Assembly: GCF_001426485.1 (NCBI RefSeq)
Contig: NZ_LMET01000001.1
Location: forward strand, 2,385,750-2,449,749
Reading direction: 5' to 3'
From: Aeromicrobium sp. Root472D3
GTDB lineage: Bacteria; Actinomycetota; Actinomycetes; Propionibacteriales; Nocardioidaceae
Length of the DNA: 64,000 nt
The notes beneath the pieces were generated by a model that was not told the DNA's origin, made no database searches, and was given only the letters and a program-made list of their open reading frames with translations. Shown in pieces: positions 28,510 through 37,191 of this stretch. The position numbers were made by a program, and so were the translations under genes. Numbering within the stretch: position 1 is the stretch's first letter; each line of letters opens with the position of its first letter.

Positions 28510-29537
28510 TGGCCCTGTCCGTCCTCGTCCTGGCGGGGTCGCCCGTCGACGACTTCCACGGGGACCTCTCGCGCGTGTACGCGCAGGGATTCCTCGACGT
28601 GCTGGCCGGCGACGACGCCTGCCGACCGATGATCGCGTGGGTGTCGCCCGGCGGGGCGTGGTGCTTCCCGTCGGGCCTCGACCCCACGGACGTGGCGGCC
28701 GCGCCGCAGCTGTCGCTGTCCGAGGCCGTCGAGGTGCTGACGTCGGGCGACGTCGACGTCATGGTGCCGGAGATGTTCTGCCTGCCCGGCATGACGACGT
28801 ACCGCAGCCTGTTCGACCTCATCGGCATCCCGTTCGTCGGCAACCGCGCCGACGTGATGGCCATGACGGCCGACAAGGCCCGCGCGCGGGCGGTCGTCGC
28901 GGCAGCGGGCGTCGCCGTGCCGCACGGTGTCGTCGTGCGCCGGGGCGAGACGGTCGACGTCGACGTCCCGGTCGTGGTCAAGCCCGTCGACGCCGACAAC
29001 TCGGCCGGGGTGAGCCTCGTGCGCGACCCGTCCGACCTCGACGCCGCCGTCGAGGGCGCACTCGAGCACTCCGACGCCGCCCTGGTCGAGACGTTCGTGC
29101 CGCTGGGCCGCGAGGTGCGGTGCGGCGTCATCGAGCGCGACGGCGAGCTCGTGTGCCTGCCGCTCGAGGAGTACGCCGTCGCCGACGTCCGCACCCCGGC
29201 CGACAAGCTCGACCGCACGGGCGACGGCGAGCTGTACCTCGTGGCGAAGGAGCGGACACGTGCCTGGATCGTGCCGACCGACGACCCCGTCACCCAGAAG
29301 GTGTGGGACATGGCCCGCCGGTGCCACGTGGCCCTCGGGTGCCGCCACTACAGCCTGATCGACGTGAGGATCGATCCCGACGGCGAGCCGTGGTTCCTCG
29401 AGGCCAGCCTCTACTGCTCCTACTCCCCCTCGAGCGTCGTCGCCGTCATGGCGGCCGCGTCAGGCGTCGGCGTCGACGAGCTGTTCGCGATGGCGCTGGA
29501 CGAGCTCGCCGTCCAGCGCCCCGACCTCGACCGGTAG
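28509..29537 (+). CDS. mysD: D-Ala-D-Ala-ligase-like ATP-grasp enzyme for MAA imine formation
   Basis: 342 residues. The N-domain contains YAQGFLDVL and EMFCLPGMTTYRSLFDLIGIPFVGN; the ATP-grasp core has VVKPVDADNSAGVSLV, REVRCGVIERDGE and the metal-binding EASLYCSYSP. This matches MysD, which condenses a second amino acid (Ser, Thr, Gly or Ala) onto mycosporine-glycine to give shinorine, porphyra-334 or a relative. The amino acid cannot be read from sequence. ATGA overlap with mysC. The last 118 bp are overlapped by an antisense gene. Confidence 0.92.
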   Translation: MALSVLVLAGSPVDDFHGDLSRVYAQGFLDVLAGDDACRPMIAWVSPGGAWCFPSGLDPTDVAAAPQLSLSEAVEVLTSGDVDVMVPEMFCLPGMTTYRSLFDLIGIPFVGNRADVMAMTADKARARAVVAAAGVAVPHGVVVRRGETVDVDVPVVVKPVDADNSAGVSLVRDPSDLDAAVEGALEHSDAALVETFVPLGREVRCGVIERDGELVCLPLEEYAVADVRTPADKLDRTGDGELYLVAKERTRAWIVPTDDPVTQKVWDMARRCHVALGCRHYSLIDVRIDPDGEPWFLEASLYCSYSPSSVVAVMAAASGVGVDELFAMALDELAVQRPDLDR

Positions 29538-29737
29538 CTGCCGACGCTGGAGCGCGACCCGAACGAGAGCGCCGACAGCGCCGACACGGCCGAGAACGCC
29601 GACCCCACGGAGCAGAACGAGCCGACCGACCCGATCGACAGGAACGATCCCTGCGACCCGATGCTGAGGATCGAGTGCCGCGAGCCGATCGACAGGATCG
29701 ACCGCGACGAGCGCCACGACCACAGGGAGTCCGTCAT
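29420..29737 (-). CDS. Ser-rich nonapeptide-repeat protein
   Basis: 105 residues. It starts MTDSLWSWRSSRS and then has about five 9-residue repeats of the form S-[IF]-L-S-I-G-S-x-x (SILSIGSRH, SILSIGSQG, SFLSIGSVG, SFCSVGSAF). Periodic Ser and small hydrophobics suggest a solenoid or amyloid-like stack. I recall similar SxLSIGS proteins in other actinobacteria, but no function. A TATCGT -10 box ends 6 nt before the ATG, giving a leaderless transcript divergent from the 209-aa gene. The C-terminal third lies antisense inside mysD, so the true stop or the value of that part is uncertain. Confidence 0.65.
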   Translation of the reverse strand: MTDSLWSWRSSRSILSIGSRHSILSIGSQGSFLSIGSVGSFCSVGSAFSAVSALSALSFGSRSSVGSYRSRSGRWTASSSSAIANSSSTPTPDAAAMTATTLEGE

Positions 29738-29771
29738 GCGTCGACGATACGCCCGTCCGTAGGGTGACGTC

Positions 29772-30401
29772 ATGGACGACGACACCACGACCTGGACGCC
29801 CGAGGGCGCCGCGCGCCTGACCACCGCGGCGGAGTCCCTGCAGGACGCCATCGGTGAGCACGCCCGGGCGTCGATCGCGGCCGCCGGGGACGACGAGGCC
29901 GTCTTCAGGGCCAGCGAGGAGCTGCTGGCGGCGCTCGTGGCCTACGGGACGGCGCAGGCCGAGCACACGGGCTACGGCTTCCCCCTGCTGGTGCTCGAGC
30001 AGTTCGTCGCCGTCGACAACGACGACGACGACGAGGACGAGGACGAGCCTGAAGAGCCGGTCGCGGTCGTCTCGGTCGTGCAGCGTCACGACTACGAGGT
30101 CGTGGACGCCGACGCCGTCATGGCCGCCGGACGGGCCGCCTACCTGCGCGTGCATCCCGGCGACACCGACGACGAGGCGTCGGCCGACGTGACCCACCTC
30201 GGCCGCGCGCTGTACCAGCTGGCCCACGCCGACGGCTGGAGGAGCCTGGCCGACGCCGACGGGATCGACCCGATCGGCGGCGTCGTCGCGGTCGCGCGGC
30301 AGGCCACCCCGCTCGGACCCGACCCGGACGACTGGGTCGACACGGTGCTCGACGACACCGACGACCTGCTGCACACCCAGGACGAGGTGTACCGCCGCTG
30401 A
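29772..30401 (+). CDS. Hypothetical acidic protein (209 aa)
   Basis: A soluble protein with a helical N-terminal half, an Asp/Glu tract near residues 78-94 (NDDDDEDEDEPEEP), then VVSVVQRHDYEVVDADAVMAAGRAAY and a second helical part. I do not recognise a family. A TAGGGT -10 box ends 6 nt before the ATG, giving a leaderless transcript. It is divergent from the Ser-rich gene and convergent with arsR. Confidence 0.7.
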   Translation: MDDDTTTWTPEGAARLTTAAESLQDAIGEHARASIAAAGDDEAVFRASEELLAALVAYGTAQAEHTGYGFPLLVLEQFVAVDNDDDDEDEDEPEEPVAVVSVVQRHDYEVVDADAVMAAGRAAYLRVHPGDTDDEASADVTHLGRALYQLAHADGWRSLADADGIDPIGGVVAVARQATPLGPDPDDWVDTVLDDTDDLLHTQDEVYRR

Positions 30402-30412
30402 GTGATGGCCGC

Positions 30413-30787
30413 CTAGGACGGCGAGCCGGCCACCGACGACCGCAGGACGTCGGCGAGGCCCTCGAGGGCGCCGGGGACCAGCGCGTAGAACGCCCACGAG
30501 CCGCGCTTGGTGCGGGTCAGCAGGCCCGCCGCGACCAGGATCTTGAGGTGGTGGGAGACGGTCGGCTGCGAGAGGTCGACGGGCCCGGTCAGGTCGCAGA
30601 CGCACGCCTCCTGGCCATCGTGGGCGGCGACCAGCGAGAGCAGACGCAAGCGGGTGGGCTCGGCGATCGCCTTCAGGCGCGCGGCCAGCAGCGCGGCCTG
30701 GGCCGCGGGCATCGGGTCTCTCCGCACGGGCGTGCAGACGTCCGTCGTCGACTCGGCGAGCGGCGGTGGAGACACCATGTCGTCCAT
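30413..30787 (-). CDS. ArsR-family regulator with CxC metal motif
   Basis: About 124 residues with an ArsR winged helix (ARLKAIAEPTRLRLLSLVAAH; VDLSQPTVSHHLKILVAAGLLTRTKRGSWAFYAL). ACVCDL on the third helix matches the CxCDL As/Sb/Bi-sensing site of ArsR-type proteins, with one further Cys near the N-terminus. The start is ATG 30787 or ATG 30778 (AGGA upstream of the latter). No arsenic pump or reductase is next to it, so it may act at a distance or on the small membrane genes across the promoter. Confidence 0.85.
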   Translation of the reverse strand: MDDMVSPPPLAESTTDVCTPVRRDPMPAAQAALLAARLKAIAEPTRLRLLSLVAAHDGQEACVCDLTGPVDLSQPTVSHHLKILVAAGLLTRTKRGSWAFYALVPGALEGLADVLRSSVAGSPS

Positions 30788-30924
30788 CCTGCCCGACCCG
30801 GGCAACACGCGCTGTCACCTTTGGCATAGATGTTCGTCGATCGATCGGTTTGAACCCGCTGGTACGGGGCACGTCGTCCGATGTCGTCATCAGACGGCCG
30901 CATCGCAGAACGGAAGGGCCTCCC

Positions 30925-31125
30925 ATGTACTTCGGTGGATCGATAGCACTCATCGCCCTCGGCGCCATCCTCTCGTTCGCCGTGCAGGACCGCATCTCCG
31001 GCGTCGACCTGGTCGTCGTCGGCTACATCTGCATGGCGGCCGGTGCCCTCGGCATCGTCCTGAGCCTCGTCGCGAACGGACAGCGCTCGCGCGCGGTCCG
31101 TCGAGACGACCTGCCGCCGCGCTGA
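30925..31125 (+). CDS. Two-helix small membrane protein, DUF6458-like
   Basis: 66 residues: MYFGGSIALIALGAILSFAV, a short polar loop with DRISGVDL, then VVVGYICMAAGALGIVLSLVA and an Arg-rich tail. This is the typical form of DUF6458-type proteins, which are common in actinobacteria and of unknown role. GGAAGG lies 9 nt upstream. Divergent from arsR, 137 nt away. Confidence 0.7.
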   Translation: MYFGGSIALIALGAILSFAVQDRISGVDLVVVGYICMAAGALGIVLSLVANGQRSRAVRRDDLPPR

Positions 31126-31182
31126 GCTCTGCACACCACCGGTCGGCGCACTCCGCGCCGTCCACCTACGAAAGGAACCACC

Positions 31183-31344
31183 ATGGGCTTTCTGCTCTGG
31201 ATCATCGCCGTCGCACTCGTCATCTACGGCATCATCACGCTGATCAACGGCAGCATCCTGTTCGGCATCATCCTGATCGTCGTCGGCCTGGCCGTCGGCC
31301 CCGGCGGATGGTCGATCTTCAACCGTCGCGGCTCGCGCGCCTGA
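31183..31344 (+). CDS. Very small membrane protein (53 aa)
   Basis: MGFLLWIIAVALVIYGIITL, then NGSILFGIILIVVGLAVGPGGWSIF and NRRGSRA: two hydrophobic segments, a GPGG turn and a basic end. AAAGGA lies 6 nt before the ATG. The GPGG-aromatic motif recurs in tiny actinobacterial membrane proteins. It sits 57 nt after the DUF6458-like gene and is probably co-transcribed with it. Function unknown. Confidence 0.7.
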   Translation: MGFLLWIIAVALVIYGIITLINGSILFGIILIVVGLAVGPGGWSIFNRRGSRA

Positions 31345-31429
31345 TCCGCACGCCGCACCCGGGCACCCCGCTCGCCGCACCTGCGGCGGGCGGGGTGTCG
31401 CACGTCGAACCCCGCCGGACGAAGGACGC

Positions 31430-32884
31430 ATGACCGAGAAGCTGAACGGACGCTACGAGCTCGGCGACGTCGTGGGAGCCGGCGGCATGGGCGCCGTGTA
31501 CCGCGCCACCGACACCCGCCTAGGGCGGGTCGTCGCCGTCAAGGCGCTGCGTGGCGGAGCCCTCGCCGACGAGGTCGCCCGCGCGCGCATGCGCAGCGAG
31601 GCCCGGCTGGCCAGCACCGTCCACCACCCCGGCGTCGCGCAGGTCTACGACTACGACGACAGGAGCACGACGCACGGTGGCATGGCGTTCATCGTCATGG
31701 AGTTCGTCGACGGCCGGAGCCTCTCGCAGGTGATCCGCGACCGAGGGCGCCTGCCGGTCGACGAGGTGATGTCGATCGTCCAGCAGGTCGCCGACGCGCT
31801 CGCCGCCGCCCACGCGGTCGGGGTCGTGCACCGCGACCTCAAGCCGGCCAACATCATGCTGACCCCCGCCGGACGAGCCGTCCTGGTCGACTTCGGCATC
31901 GCCAGCTCGGCCACGAGCGACCCGTTGACCGACACCGGGGCACTCATCGGCACCGCCGACTACCTCAGCCCCGAGCAGGCGTCGGGTCGGTCGGCGACTC
32001 CCCGGTCCGACCTGTACGCCCTGGGCGTCGTCACCCACCAGTGCCTGACGGGCGTCTCGCCGTTCCGCCGCGACCACCACGTCGCGACCGCGCTGGCCCA
32101 CCTGCAGGACGAGCTGCCACCGCTCGACGCGTCGGTCCCGCCGCGGGTCCGCGAGCTCGTGCGCCGGCTCGCCGAGAAGAACCCGGTCGACCGCCCGGCC
32201 GACGCCGGAGAGGTCGCTCGCGAGGCTGCGGCGATCGGGGGCGCGTCCGTCGTCGACGTGCCGACGGCGCCGGCGACGGCGACGGCGGCGATGCCGACGC
32301 CGTCGTCGGGCCGCGCGCGGAGGCGACGTCCCGTCGCGCTGTACGCGGGCGCCGCTCTCGTCGTCGCAGCAGCTCTGCTGCTCGGCGTCGGCCGGCTCAC
32401 CGGCGACGACGCGTCGCCTCCCGCGACGGACGTGACGCCGGTCGAGCAGGCCGTCGCGACGAGCACCGCCGACGTGTCGGCCGACCGCCTGATCGGTACG
32501 CCCGCCGACGAGGCCACCGCACTGCTGGAACGTCTCGGGCTGGTCGTGCAGCGACGCGACGTGCCGAGCGCCGGCACCGCCGGCCTCGTCATCGGCGTCG
32601 ACCGCACCGGCCAGGTGCCGCTGGGGACGACGGTCACGCTCGACGTCGCGGTCGCCCCCGCCCCCGCCGCCGCCTCGCCGTCGGCGCCGGCCACCCAGGC
32701 CCCGTCGTCGTCCGGCGGCACTGCCGTGAGCACCGGCACCGGCACCCCTTCGACGTCGGGCAGGAGTGCCCCGACGTCGAAGGGTGCCGCGAAGCCGAAG
32801 GCCCCGAGGCAGGGCAAGGCCCCGAGGCAGGGCAAGGGCGCGGCGAAGGGCAAGGGCGGCGGCAAGGACAAAGGCAAGGGCTGA
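31430..32884 (+). CDS. PknB-type Ser/Thr kinase with PASTA-like domain and basic tail
   Basis: 484 residues. The kinase domain (1-265) has DVVGAGGMGAVYR, VAVKAL, HRDLKPAN, DFGIAS and GTADYLSPEQ. One membrane helix (about 305-323) follows, then an extracellular PASTA-like unit (about 350-415: LIGTPADEATALLERLGLVV, GQVPLGTTVTLDV). A low-complexity Ser/Thr/Pro region and a Lys/Gly tail with repeated PRQGKA and GKG end the protein. A single PASTA unit suggests peptidoglycan or muropeptide sensing; the cationic tail could touch teichoic acid or DNA. Separate from the other kinase in the window. Confidence 0.88.
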   Translation: MTEKLNGRYELGDVVGAGGMGAVYRATDTRLGRVVAVKALRGGALADEVARARMRSEARLASTVHHPGVAQVYDYDDRSTTHGGMAFIVMEFVDGRSLSQVIRDRGRLPVDEVMSIVQQVADALAAAHAVGVVHRDLKPANIMLTPAGRAVLVDFGIASSATSDPLTDTGALIGTADYLSPEQASGRSATPRSDLYALGVVTHQCLTGVSPFRRDHHVATALAHLQDELPPLDASVPPRVRELVRRLAEKNPVDRPADAGEVAREAAAIGGASVVDVPTAPATATAAMPTPSSGRARRRRPVALYAGAALVVAAALLLGVGRLTGDDASPPATDVTPVEQAVATSTADVSADRLIGTPADEATALLERLGLVVQRRDVPSAGTAGLVIGVDRTGQVPLGTTVTLDVAVAPAPAAASPSAPATQAPSSSGGTAVSTGTGTPSTSGRSAPTSKGAAKPKAPRQGKAPRQGKGAAKGKGGGKDKGKG

Positions 32885-32988
32885 CGTTGGTCCCTTCCCT
32901 TCCCGGTCTCGGACTGGTACTGACGGACCTATAGGGTTGATCGACGTTCATCGATGTCACACCCGCACCACTGCACCAGGAGGCACCC

Positions 32989-33309
32989 ATGCCGGACCAG
33001 CAGGAGCTCACGATCTCGCTCACCGGCGAGCGGGCCGTCCGGTGCCCGCGCTGCCAGTCGGACAGCGGGCTGCACTTCGACGAGGTCTCGCTGATCGACC
33101 CCGCCGGTGACGTCATCCCGCTGCACGCCGAGGGCGGCGAGGGCCTGTCGGTCGTCACCGCCACGATCGGCGACGGCACCCAGCCCGGCCGACGTCACCT
33201 GATCGTGCTGCCGCACTGGTGCACGGCGTGCGGCGAGCGCGGCGAGATCGTGCTGCGCCAGGACGCCGGGCACACGGTCAGCCAGTACCGCGAGCTGCCG
33301 CAGGGCTGA
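32989..33309 (+). CDS. Hypothetical zinc-ribbon protein (106 aa)
   Basis: Two CxxC pairs (RCPRCQSD near residue 20 and WCTACGERGE near residue 78) flank a beta-rich region, a split zinc ribbon. There is no other domain. An AGGAGG site lies 8 nt before the ATG, and a good TATAGGGT -10-like element lies about 50 nt upstream. The 3' end overlaps the convergent secreted-protein gene by 32 nt. Role unknown. Confidence 0.65.
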   Translation: MPDQQELTISLTGERAVRCPRCQSDSGLHFDEVSLIDPAGDVIPLHAEGGEGLSVVTATIGDGTQPGRRHLIVLPHWCTACGERGEIVLRQDAGHTVSQYRELPQG

Positions 33310-33676
33310 CGCGTCGGCCGCACGGCTCGACCCGCGCGCCGTCGAACCAGGCGTTGATCTCGCCGCTGTCGCCCGACACCGTCACCGACAGGTCGACGAG
33401 CGATCCCGCCGTCAGCCGCGGCGAGAGCCGCACCACGACGTGCTGCGACCTCCCTCCGCCGCGGCACGTGATGGCCCGGCTGCCGATGAGCTGCGGGCTC
33501 GACGCCGCCGAGAAGACCAGGACGGTCGTCGGCGGGTCGACCGGACACACCACCGTCAACCGGACGGACGACGGACGCAGCTGGTCGAGCGTGATGCCCA
33601 GCGCGCCGGCGGATGCCGACCCCGGGGCGCCGATCGCGAGCAGCGTCGTCGCGAGCACGCCCGACAGGACCCTCAT
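33278..33676 (-). CDS. Small secreted hypothetical protein
   Basis: 132 residues with a signal peptide (MRVLSGVLATTLLAIGAPGSASA), then a beta-rich domain with three Cys (VVCPVD, ITCRGG, EPCGRR). No family is recognised. The ATG overlaps the stop of the upstream USP gene (ATGA), so it is the last gene of the GGDEF-EAL / USP operon. Confidence 0.65.
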   Translation of the reverse strand: MRVLSGVLATTLLAIGAPGSASAGALGITLDQLRPSSVRLTVVCPVDPPTTVLVFSAASSPQLIGSRAITCRGGGRSQHVVVRLSPRLTAGSLVDLSVTVSGDSGEINAWFDGARVEPCGRRVSPAAARGTG

Positions 33677-34422
33677 CGTCCGTCGCCCGGCACGATGCCG
33701 ATCGCGCAGCGCCGCTCGACCGCCGTCGTGACGGTCGTCGCGACGAGGGGGTCGAGCGACCACGCGAAGGGCACGGAGCGGTCCTCGGGGCGCTCCAACA
33801 CGACGAGGTCCCCCGCCACCACCCGCGGACCGGGACGGTCGTGCACGTCGATCGCGACGTCGGGGAACTCCCCGGCCAGCTCGGCCAGGACCGGAGCCGT
33901 GGCCCCGTCGGCCGCCTCCCGGCCGACCACGACCACCGTCGCCCGGTCACGCGCCTGCTCGAGGGCGAACCGGACCGTTGCCGCGCCGACGGCGGCGCGT
34001 CCGCCGCCCAGGACCACGCGGCCGGGGCGCCCCGGCTCCCTCTCGTCGTGCGGGACGACCATCACGGGGCTGTCGGCGTGGCGGGCCAGCCGGGCGACCA
34101 CGTCGCTGCCGCGCAGCTGCGTGAACCACGTCGCGTCGGCGCACCCCACGACCAGCAGCCGCGACGCCCGGGACGCCCGTTCGAGCGCGTCGACGACGCC
34201 GGCCGTCGTCAACCGGAATCCGACCGGCGGGGTGCGACGCTCCGGCAGCGACGCGTGCGGGCGCATGCTCTCGAGCACGAGCCGGCCCCGATCGGCGTCC
34301 GAGGCGGCGCAGCAGTGCACCACCTGCACGAACGTGCGCCCGGCGACGGCCTCGCGCATCGCGATGCGCATTGCTGTCGGGTGCGGTCTCCTCATGCCGA
34401 TGACGACGGGTCGATCTCTCAT
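33673..34422 (-). CDS. Tandem universal stress protein (degenerate)
   Basis: 249 residues with two USP-like halves. The first has VVIGMRRPHPTAMRIA and RLLVVGCADATWFTQLRGSDVVARLARHADSPVMVVP; the second has ATVRFALEQARDRATVVVV and ends CAIGIVPGDG. The ATP-binding G-x2-G-x9-G pattern is incomplete in both halves, so ATP binding is doubtful. It sits between the GGDEF-EAL gene and a secreted-protein gene with ATGA overlaps on both sides. Confidence 0.75.
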   Translation of the reverse strand: MRDRPVVIGMRRPHPTAMRIAMREAVAGRTFVQVVHCCAASDADRGRLVLESMRPHASLPERRTPPVGFRLTTAGVVDALERASRASRLLVVGCADATWFTQLRGSDVVARLARHADSPVMVVPHDEREPGRPGRVVLGGGRAAVGAATVRFALEQARDRATVVVVGREAADGATAPVLAELAGEFPDVAIDVHDRPGPRVVAGDLVVLERPEDRSVPFAWSLDPLVATTVTTAVERRCAIGIVPGDGR

Positions 34423-37118
34423 CGCTTTGCTCCTTCGTGGGTGTCGTCGGCCGGTCGGTCGGCGATGGCGGGAACGGTCTCGGGGCCGCGGGGAAGGCCC
34501 CACCACCAGCCCTGCGCCTGCAGGCCGAGGCCGCGGATCGCGTCGAGCTGCCGCTCGGTCTCGACCCCCTCGACGATGCAGGGGATGCCGAGCTCGGCGG
34601 CCATCGACGCGACCCCGTGGACGACGGCCGAGTGCGCGCGCTGGTCGGGGAGCCCCGCCGTGAACGATGCGTCGACCTTCAGGATGTCGACCGGCAGGGT
34701 CGTGAGGCTCTTGAGCGTCGCGTACGCCGTGCCGAAGTCGTCGATCGCGATGCGGACGCCCGCCTGGCGCAGGAGCTCGAGCTCCTCGAGCACCGACCGG
34801 CCCGCGTTGAGGATCGACGTCTCGGTCACCTCGATCACGAGCCGTGAGGACGCGACCCCGTGCTCGGCGAGCGCCGCCACGACCCGGCCCCGCAGGCCAC
34901 GGCTCGCCAGCTCGCGGGCACTCACGTTGACGGCGACCGACATCGTCTCGGGCCACCCGTGGGCCGTGGCGAGGGCCAGGTCCAGCACCCGGTCGCTCAG
35001 CACCTCGGCGAGGCCGGCCGACTCGGCCGCCACGACGGCCGGCAGCGTCGGCAGCGGCGACCCCGACGCGTCGAGCAGCCTCAGCAGCGCCTCGGCACCG
35101 CACACGACCCCCGTGTCGACGTCCACGACCGGTTGGAAGACCAGCGCGATCCGGTCGTCGTGGAGGCCCTCGCGCACGGCCTGCTCCAGCGACCGACGCG
35201 CCTCGGTGATGTCGTGCAGGTGCTCGTCGAAGATGTCGTGACGATCCTTGCCGCGCTGCTTGGCGCGGTACATCGCGGCGTCGGCGCGGTCGATGAGCTG
35301 GTCGGGACGCACGTCGGGCTCGGCCAGCACGTCGAGCCGGGCGATCCCGACGCTCGCGGACACCACGATGCCGAGCTCGTCGTCGGGCACGGTGCGACGG
35401 ACGGCGTCGACGAGCCGCTGCGCCAGGCGGAAGAGGTCCTCCTGGCCGTCGTCGGTCTCGAGCAGCACGACGAACTCGTCGCCACCGATCCGCGCGAGCG
35501 TGTCGGTCGGTCGCAGCACCTCCCGCAGGTCGCGGGCGACGCCGATGAGCACCTGGTCCCCCGCGTCATGACCCGCGCGGTCGTTGACGGTCTTGAAGCC
35601 GTCGAGGTCGATGAACAGCACCGAGACCCAGGTGTCGTCCGTACGCCCCGACCGGGCGAGCTCGACCGCGTGCTCGCAGCGCTCCAGCAGGAGGCGGCGG
35701 TTCGGCAGCCCGGTGAGCTCGTCGTGCAGGGCCATCATCGTGAGCTGCTGCTCGGCCTCGCGACGCCCCGTCACGTCCTCGACCTGCACCAGCACGACCC
35801 GTGAGCCTGCCTGCTCCTCGATCCATGCCATCGCGACGAGGCCCCACAGCGGTGCCGTGTCGTCACCGGAGTGCATCCGCATCTCGGTGCGGGCACGATC
35901 GGTGCGACCCGCCAGGATCCCGGAGACCGTCGCCCGGTCGTCGGCGTCGACGAACCAGTCGAGGATCGAGGTGTTGACCAGCCGCTCGGGGGGCCTGCCC
36001 AGCAGCGTCCCCATCGTCGCGTTGGCCCGCAGGATCTCGCCCGACGACGACACGATGAACTTGCCGGTCAGGCCCTCGTCGAAGACGCGGCGGAACCGCT
36101 CCTCGCTGTCGAGCAGGAGCCGACGCTCGTCGGCCGCTGCGGCGGCCTCCCGCGCACGGCGGCGCGCCGTGGAGTACATCAGCGCCGTCGCGACGAGCAC
36201 CAGCAGCACGGCCACGGCGAGCGCCCGCTCCAGCGTCCGTCGGAAGGCGGCGGCAGGGCGCGCCGCCTCGTCCTTCGGGAGGGACGCGGTCACGGTCCAG
36301 CCGATGGGTGCCACAGGCCCGGTCTCGACCAGCGCCTCGTCGGTCGTCGCGCTGGACGACCGACCCTCAAGGGCCGCAGCGGTCTCCGGCGAGATCTCGC
36401 CGGGTGTGCCCTGCCCTCGCGGATCAACCGCCAGCGAGCCGACCAGGGCCTGGCCCCGCTGGTCGGTCACGACGATCGAGATGCCGTCGTCGGCCTTCGC
36501 GCCCTCGCTGATCAGCCGCACCGACTCCAGCTCCCACAGGAAGGCGACGTAGCCGACACGACGGCCCCCTCGGCTCACCGGGGCCGCCACGGCGACGACG
36601 TACGGTCGTCCCACCGCTGCCGACCTGAACCCCTCCGACACGTACGGTCGTCCCGAGCTCGACGCCCCTTGGTACCAGTCGCGGAAGGCGAAGTTCCGCC
36701 CGACCAGCTCGGGCTGCTCCGGGTAGGACGCACGCGTCGATCCCGAGGCGTCGGTGAGGAACACCGCCGGCGAGTCCTGGCTCCTGGCCAGGCTCGCCAG
36801 GTCGTCGACGACGCGTCGCGGAGCCGCCGTTCCCCGTGTCGTCAGGTAGTCGCCGACGGGCGGGGCCTCGGCGAGCGCCTCCACGGCGCGCAGGTAGTCG
36901 TCGGTCTGGCGCACCAGTGCACGGACCGCGGCGTCACGGTTCGACCTCACGCGCTCCTGCGCCGCCGTCATGACCTGGTCGGTGGAGCGCCGGTCGGCGC
37001 GGTACCCGACGACGAGGAGCAGCAGCAGCCCCATCAGCGCGAGCGACACGGGCACGACGGCGGGGTGGCGGAAGCGCCACGGCAGGGTGTCCGGCTGCGC
37101 GGTCGCGGCTGTGCCCAT
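34419..37118 (-). CDS. Membrane sensor with PAS, GGDEF and EAL domains (c-di-GMP turnover)
   Basis: 899 residues. Helix 1 (about 20-38), a Cache-type extracellular sensor (about 45-300, with FAFRDWYQGA and GYVAFLWELESV), helix 2 (about 310-330), PAS (about 350-470), GGDEF (ARIGGDEFVVLLE intact) and EAL (GAEALLRL, NVSARE, VTETSIL, IDDFGTAYATL, KVDASF, VEGVET). Both catalytic sites look complete, so it may both make and break c-di-GMP. ATG 37118 has GGAGGAG close upstream. A DosR-box-like palindrome lies 74 nt upstream. First gene of a three-gene operon. Confidence 0.92.
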   Translation of the reverse strand: MGTAATAQPDTLPWRFRHPAVVPVSLALMGLLLLLVVGYRADRRSTDQVMTAAQERVRSNRDAAVRALVRQTDDYLRAVEALAEAPPVGDYLTTRGTAAPRRVVDDLASLARSQDSPAVFLTDASGSTRASYPEQPELVGRNFAFRDWYQGASSSGRPYVSEGFRSAAVGRPYVVAVAAPVSRGGRRVGYVAFLWELESVRLISEGAKADDGISIVVTDQRGQALVGSLAVDPRGQGTPGEISPETAAALEGRSSSATTDEALVETGPVAPIGWTVTASLPKDEAARPAAAFRRTLERALAVAVLLVLVATALMYSTARRRAREAAAAADERRLLLDSEERFRRVFDEGLTGKFIVSSSGEILRANATMGTLLGRPPERLVNTSILDWFVDADDRATVSGILAGRTDRARTEMRMHSGDDTAPLWGLVAMAWIEEQAGSRVVLVQVEDVTGRREAEQQLTMMALHDELTGLPNRRLLLERCEHAVELARSGRTDDTWVSVLFIDLDGFKTVNDRAGHDAGDQVLIGVARDLREVLRPTDTLARIGGDEFVVLLETDDGQEDLFRLAQRLVDAVRRTVPDDELGIVVSASVGIARLDVLAEPDVRPDQLIDRADAAMYRAKQRGKDRHDIFDEHLHDITEARRSLEQAVREGLHDDRIALVFQPVVDVDTGVVCGAEALLRLLDASGSPLPTLPAVVAAESAGLAEVLSDRVLDLALATAHGWPETMSVAVNVSARELASRGLRGRVVAALAEHGVASSRLVIEVTETSILNAGRSVLEELELLRQAGVRIAIDDFGTAYATLKSLTTLPVDILKVDASFTAGLPDQRAHSAVVHGVASMAAELGIPCIVEGVETERQLDAIRGLGLQAQGWWWGLPRGPETVPAIADRPADDTHEGAKR

Positions 37119-37191
37119 GGAGCTCCTCCCCTGTGCCCCCACGGTGCGCGACCGGCGTGGCACGACACACGCCCGCAGGTCCGCGCCGCCA

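Noticed and set aside
29560-29720. Short tandem DNA repeats that might be a CRISPR or VNTR
   Set aside because: The 27-nt period is explained by coding of the SILSIGSxx nonapeptide; there are no unique spacers and no cas genes.
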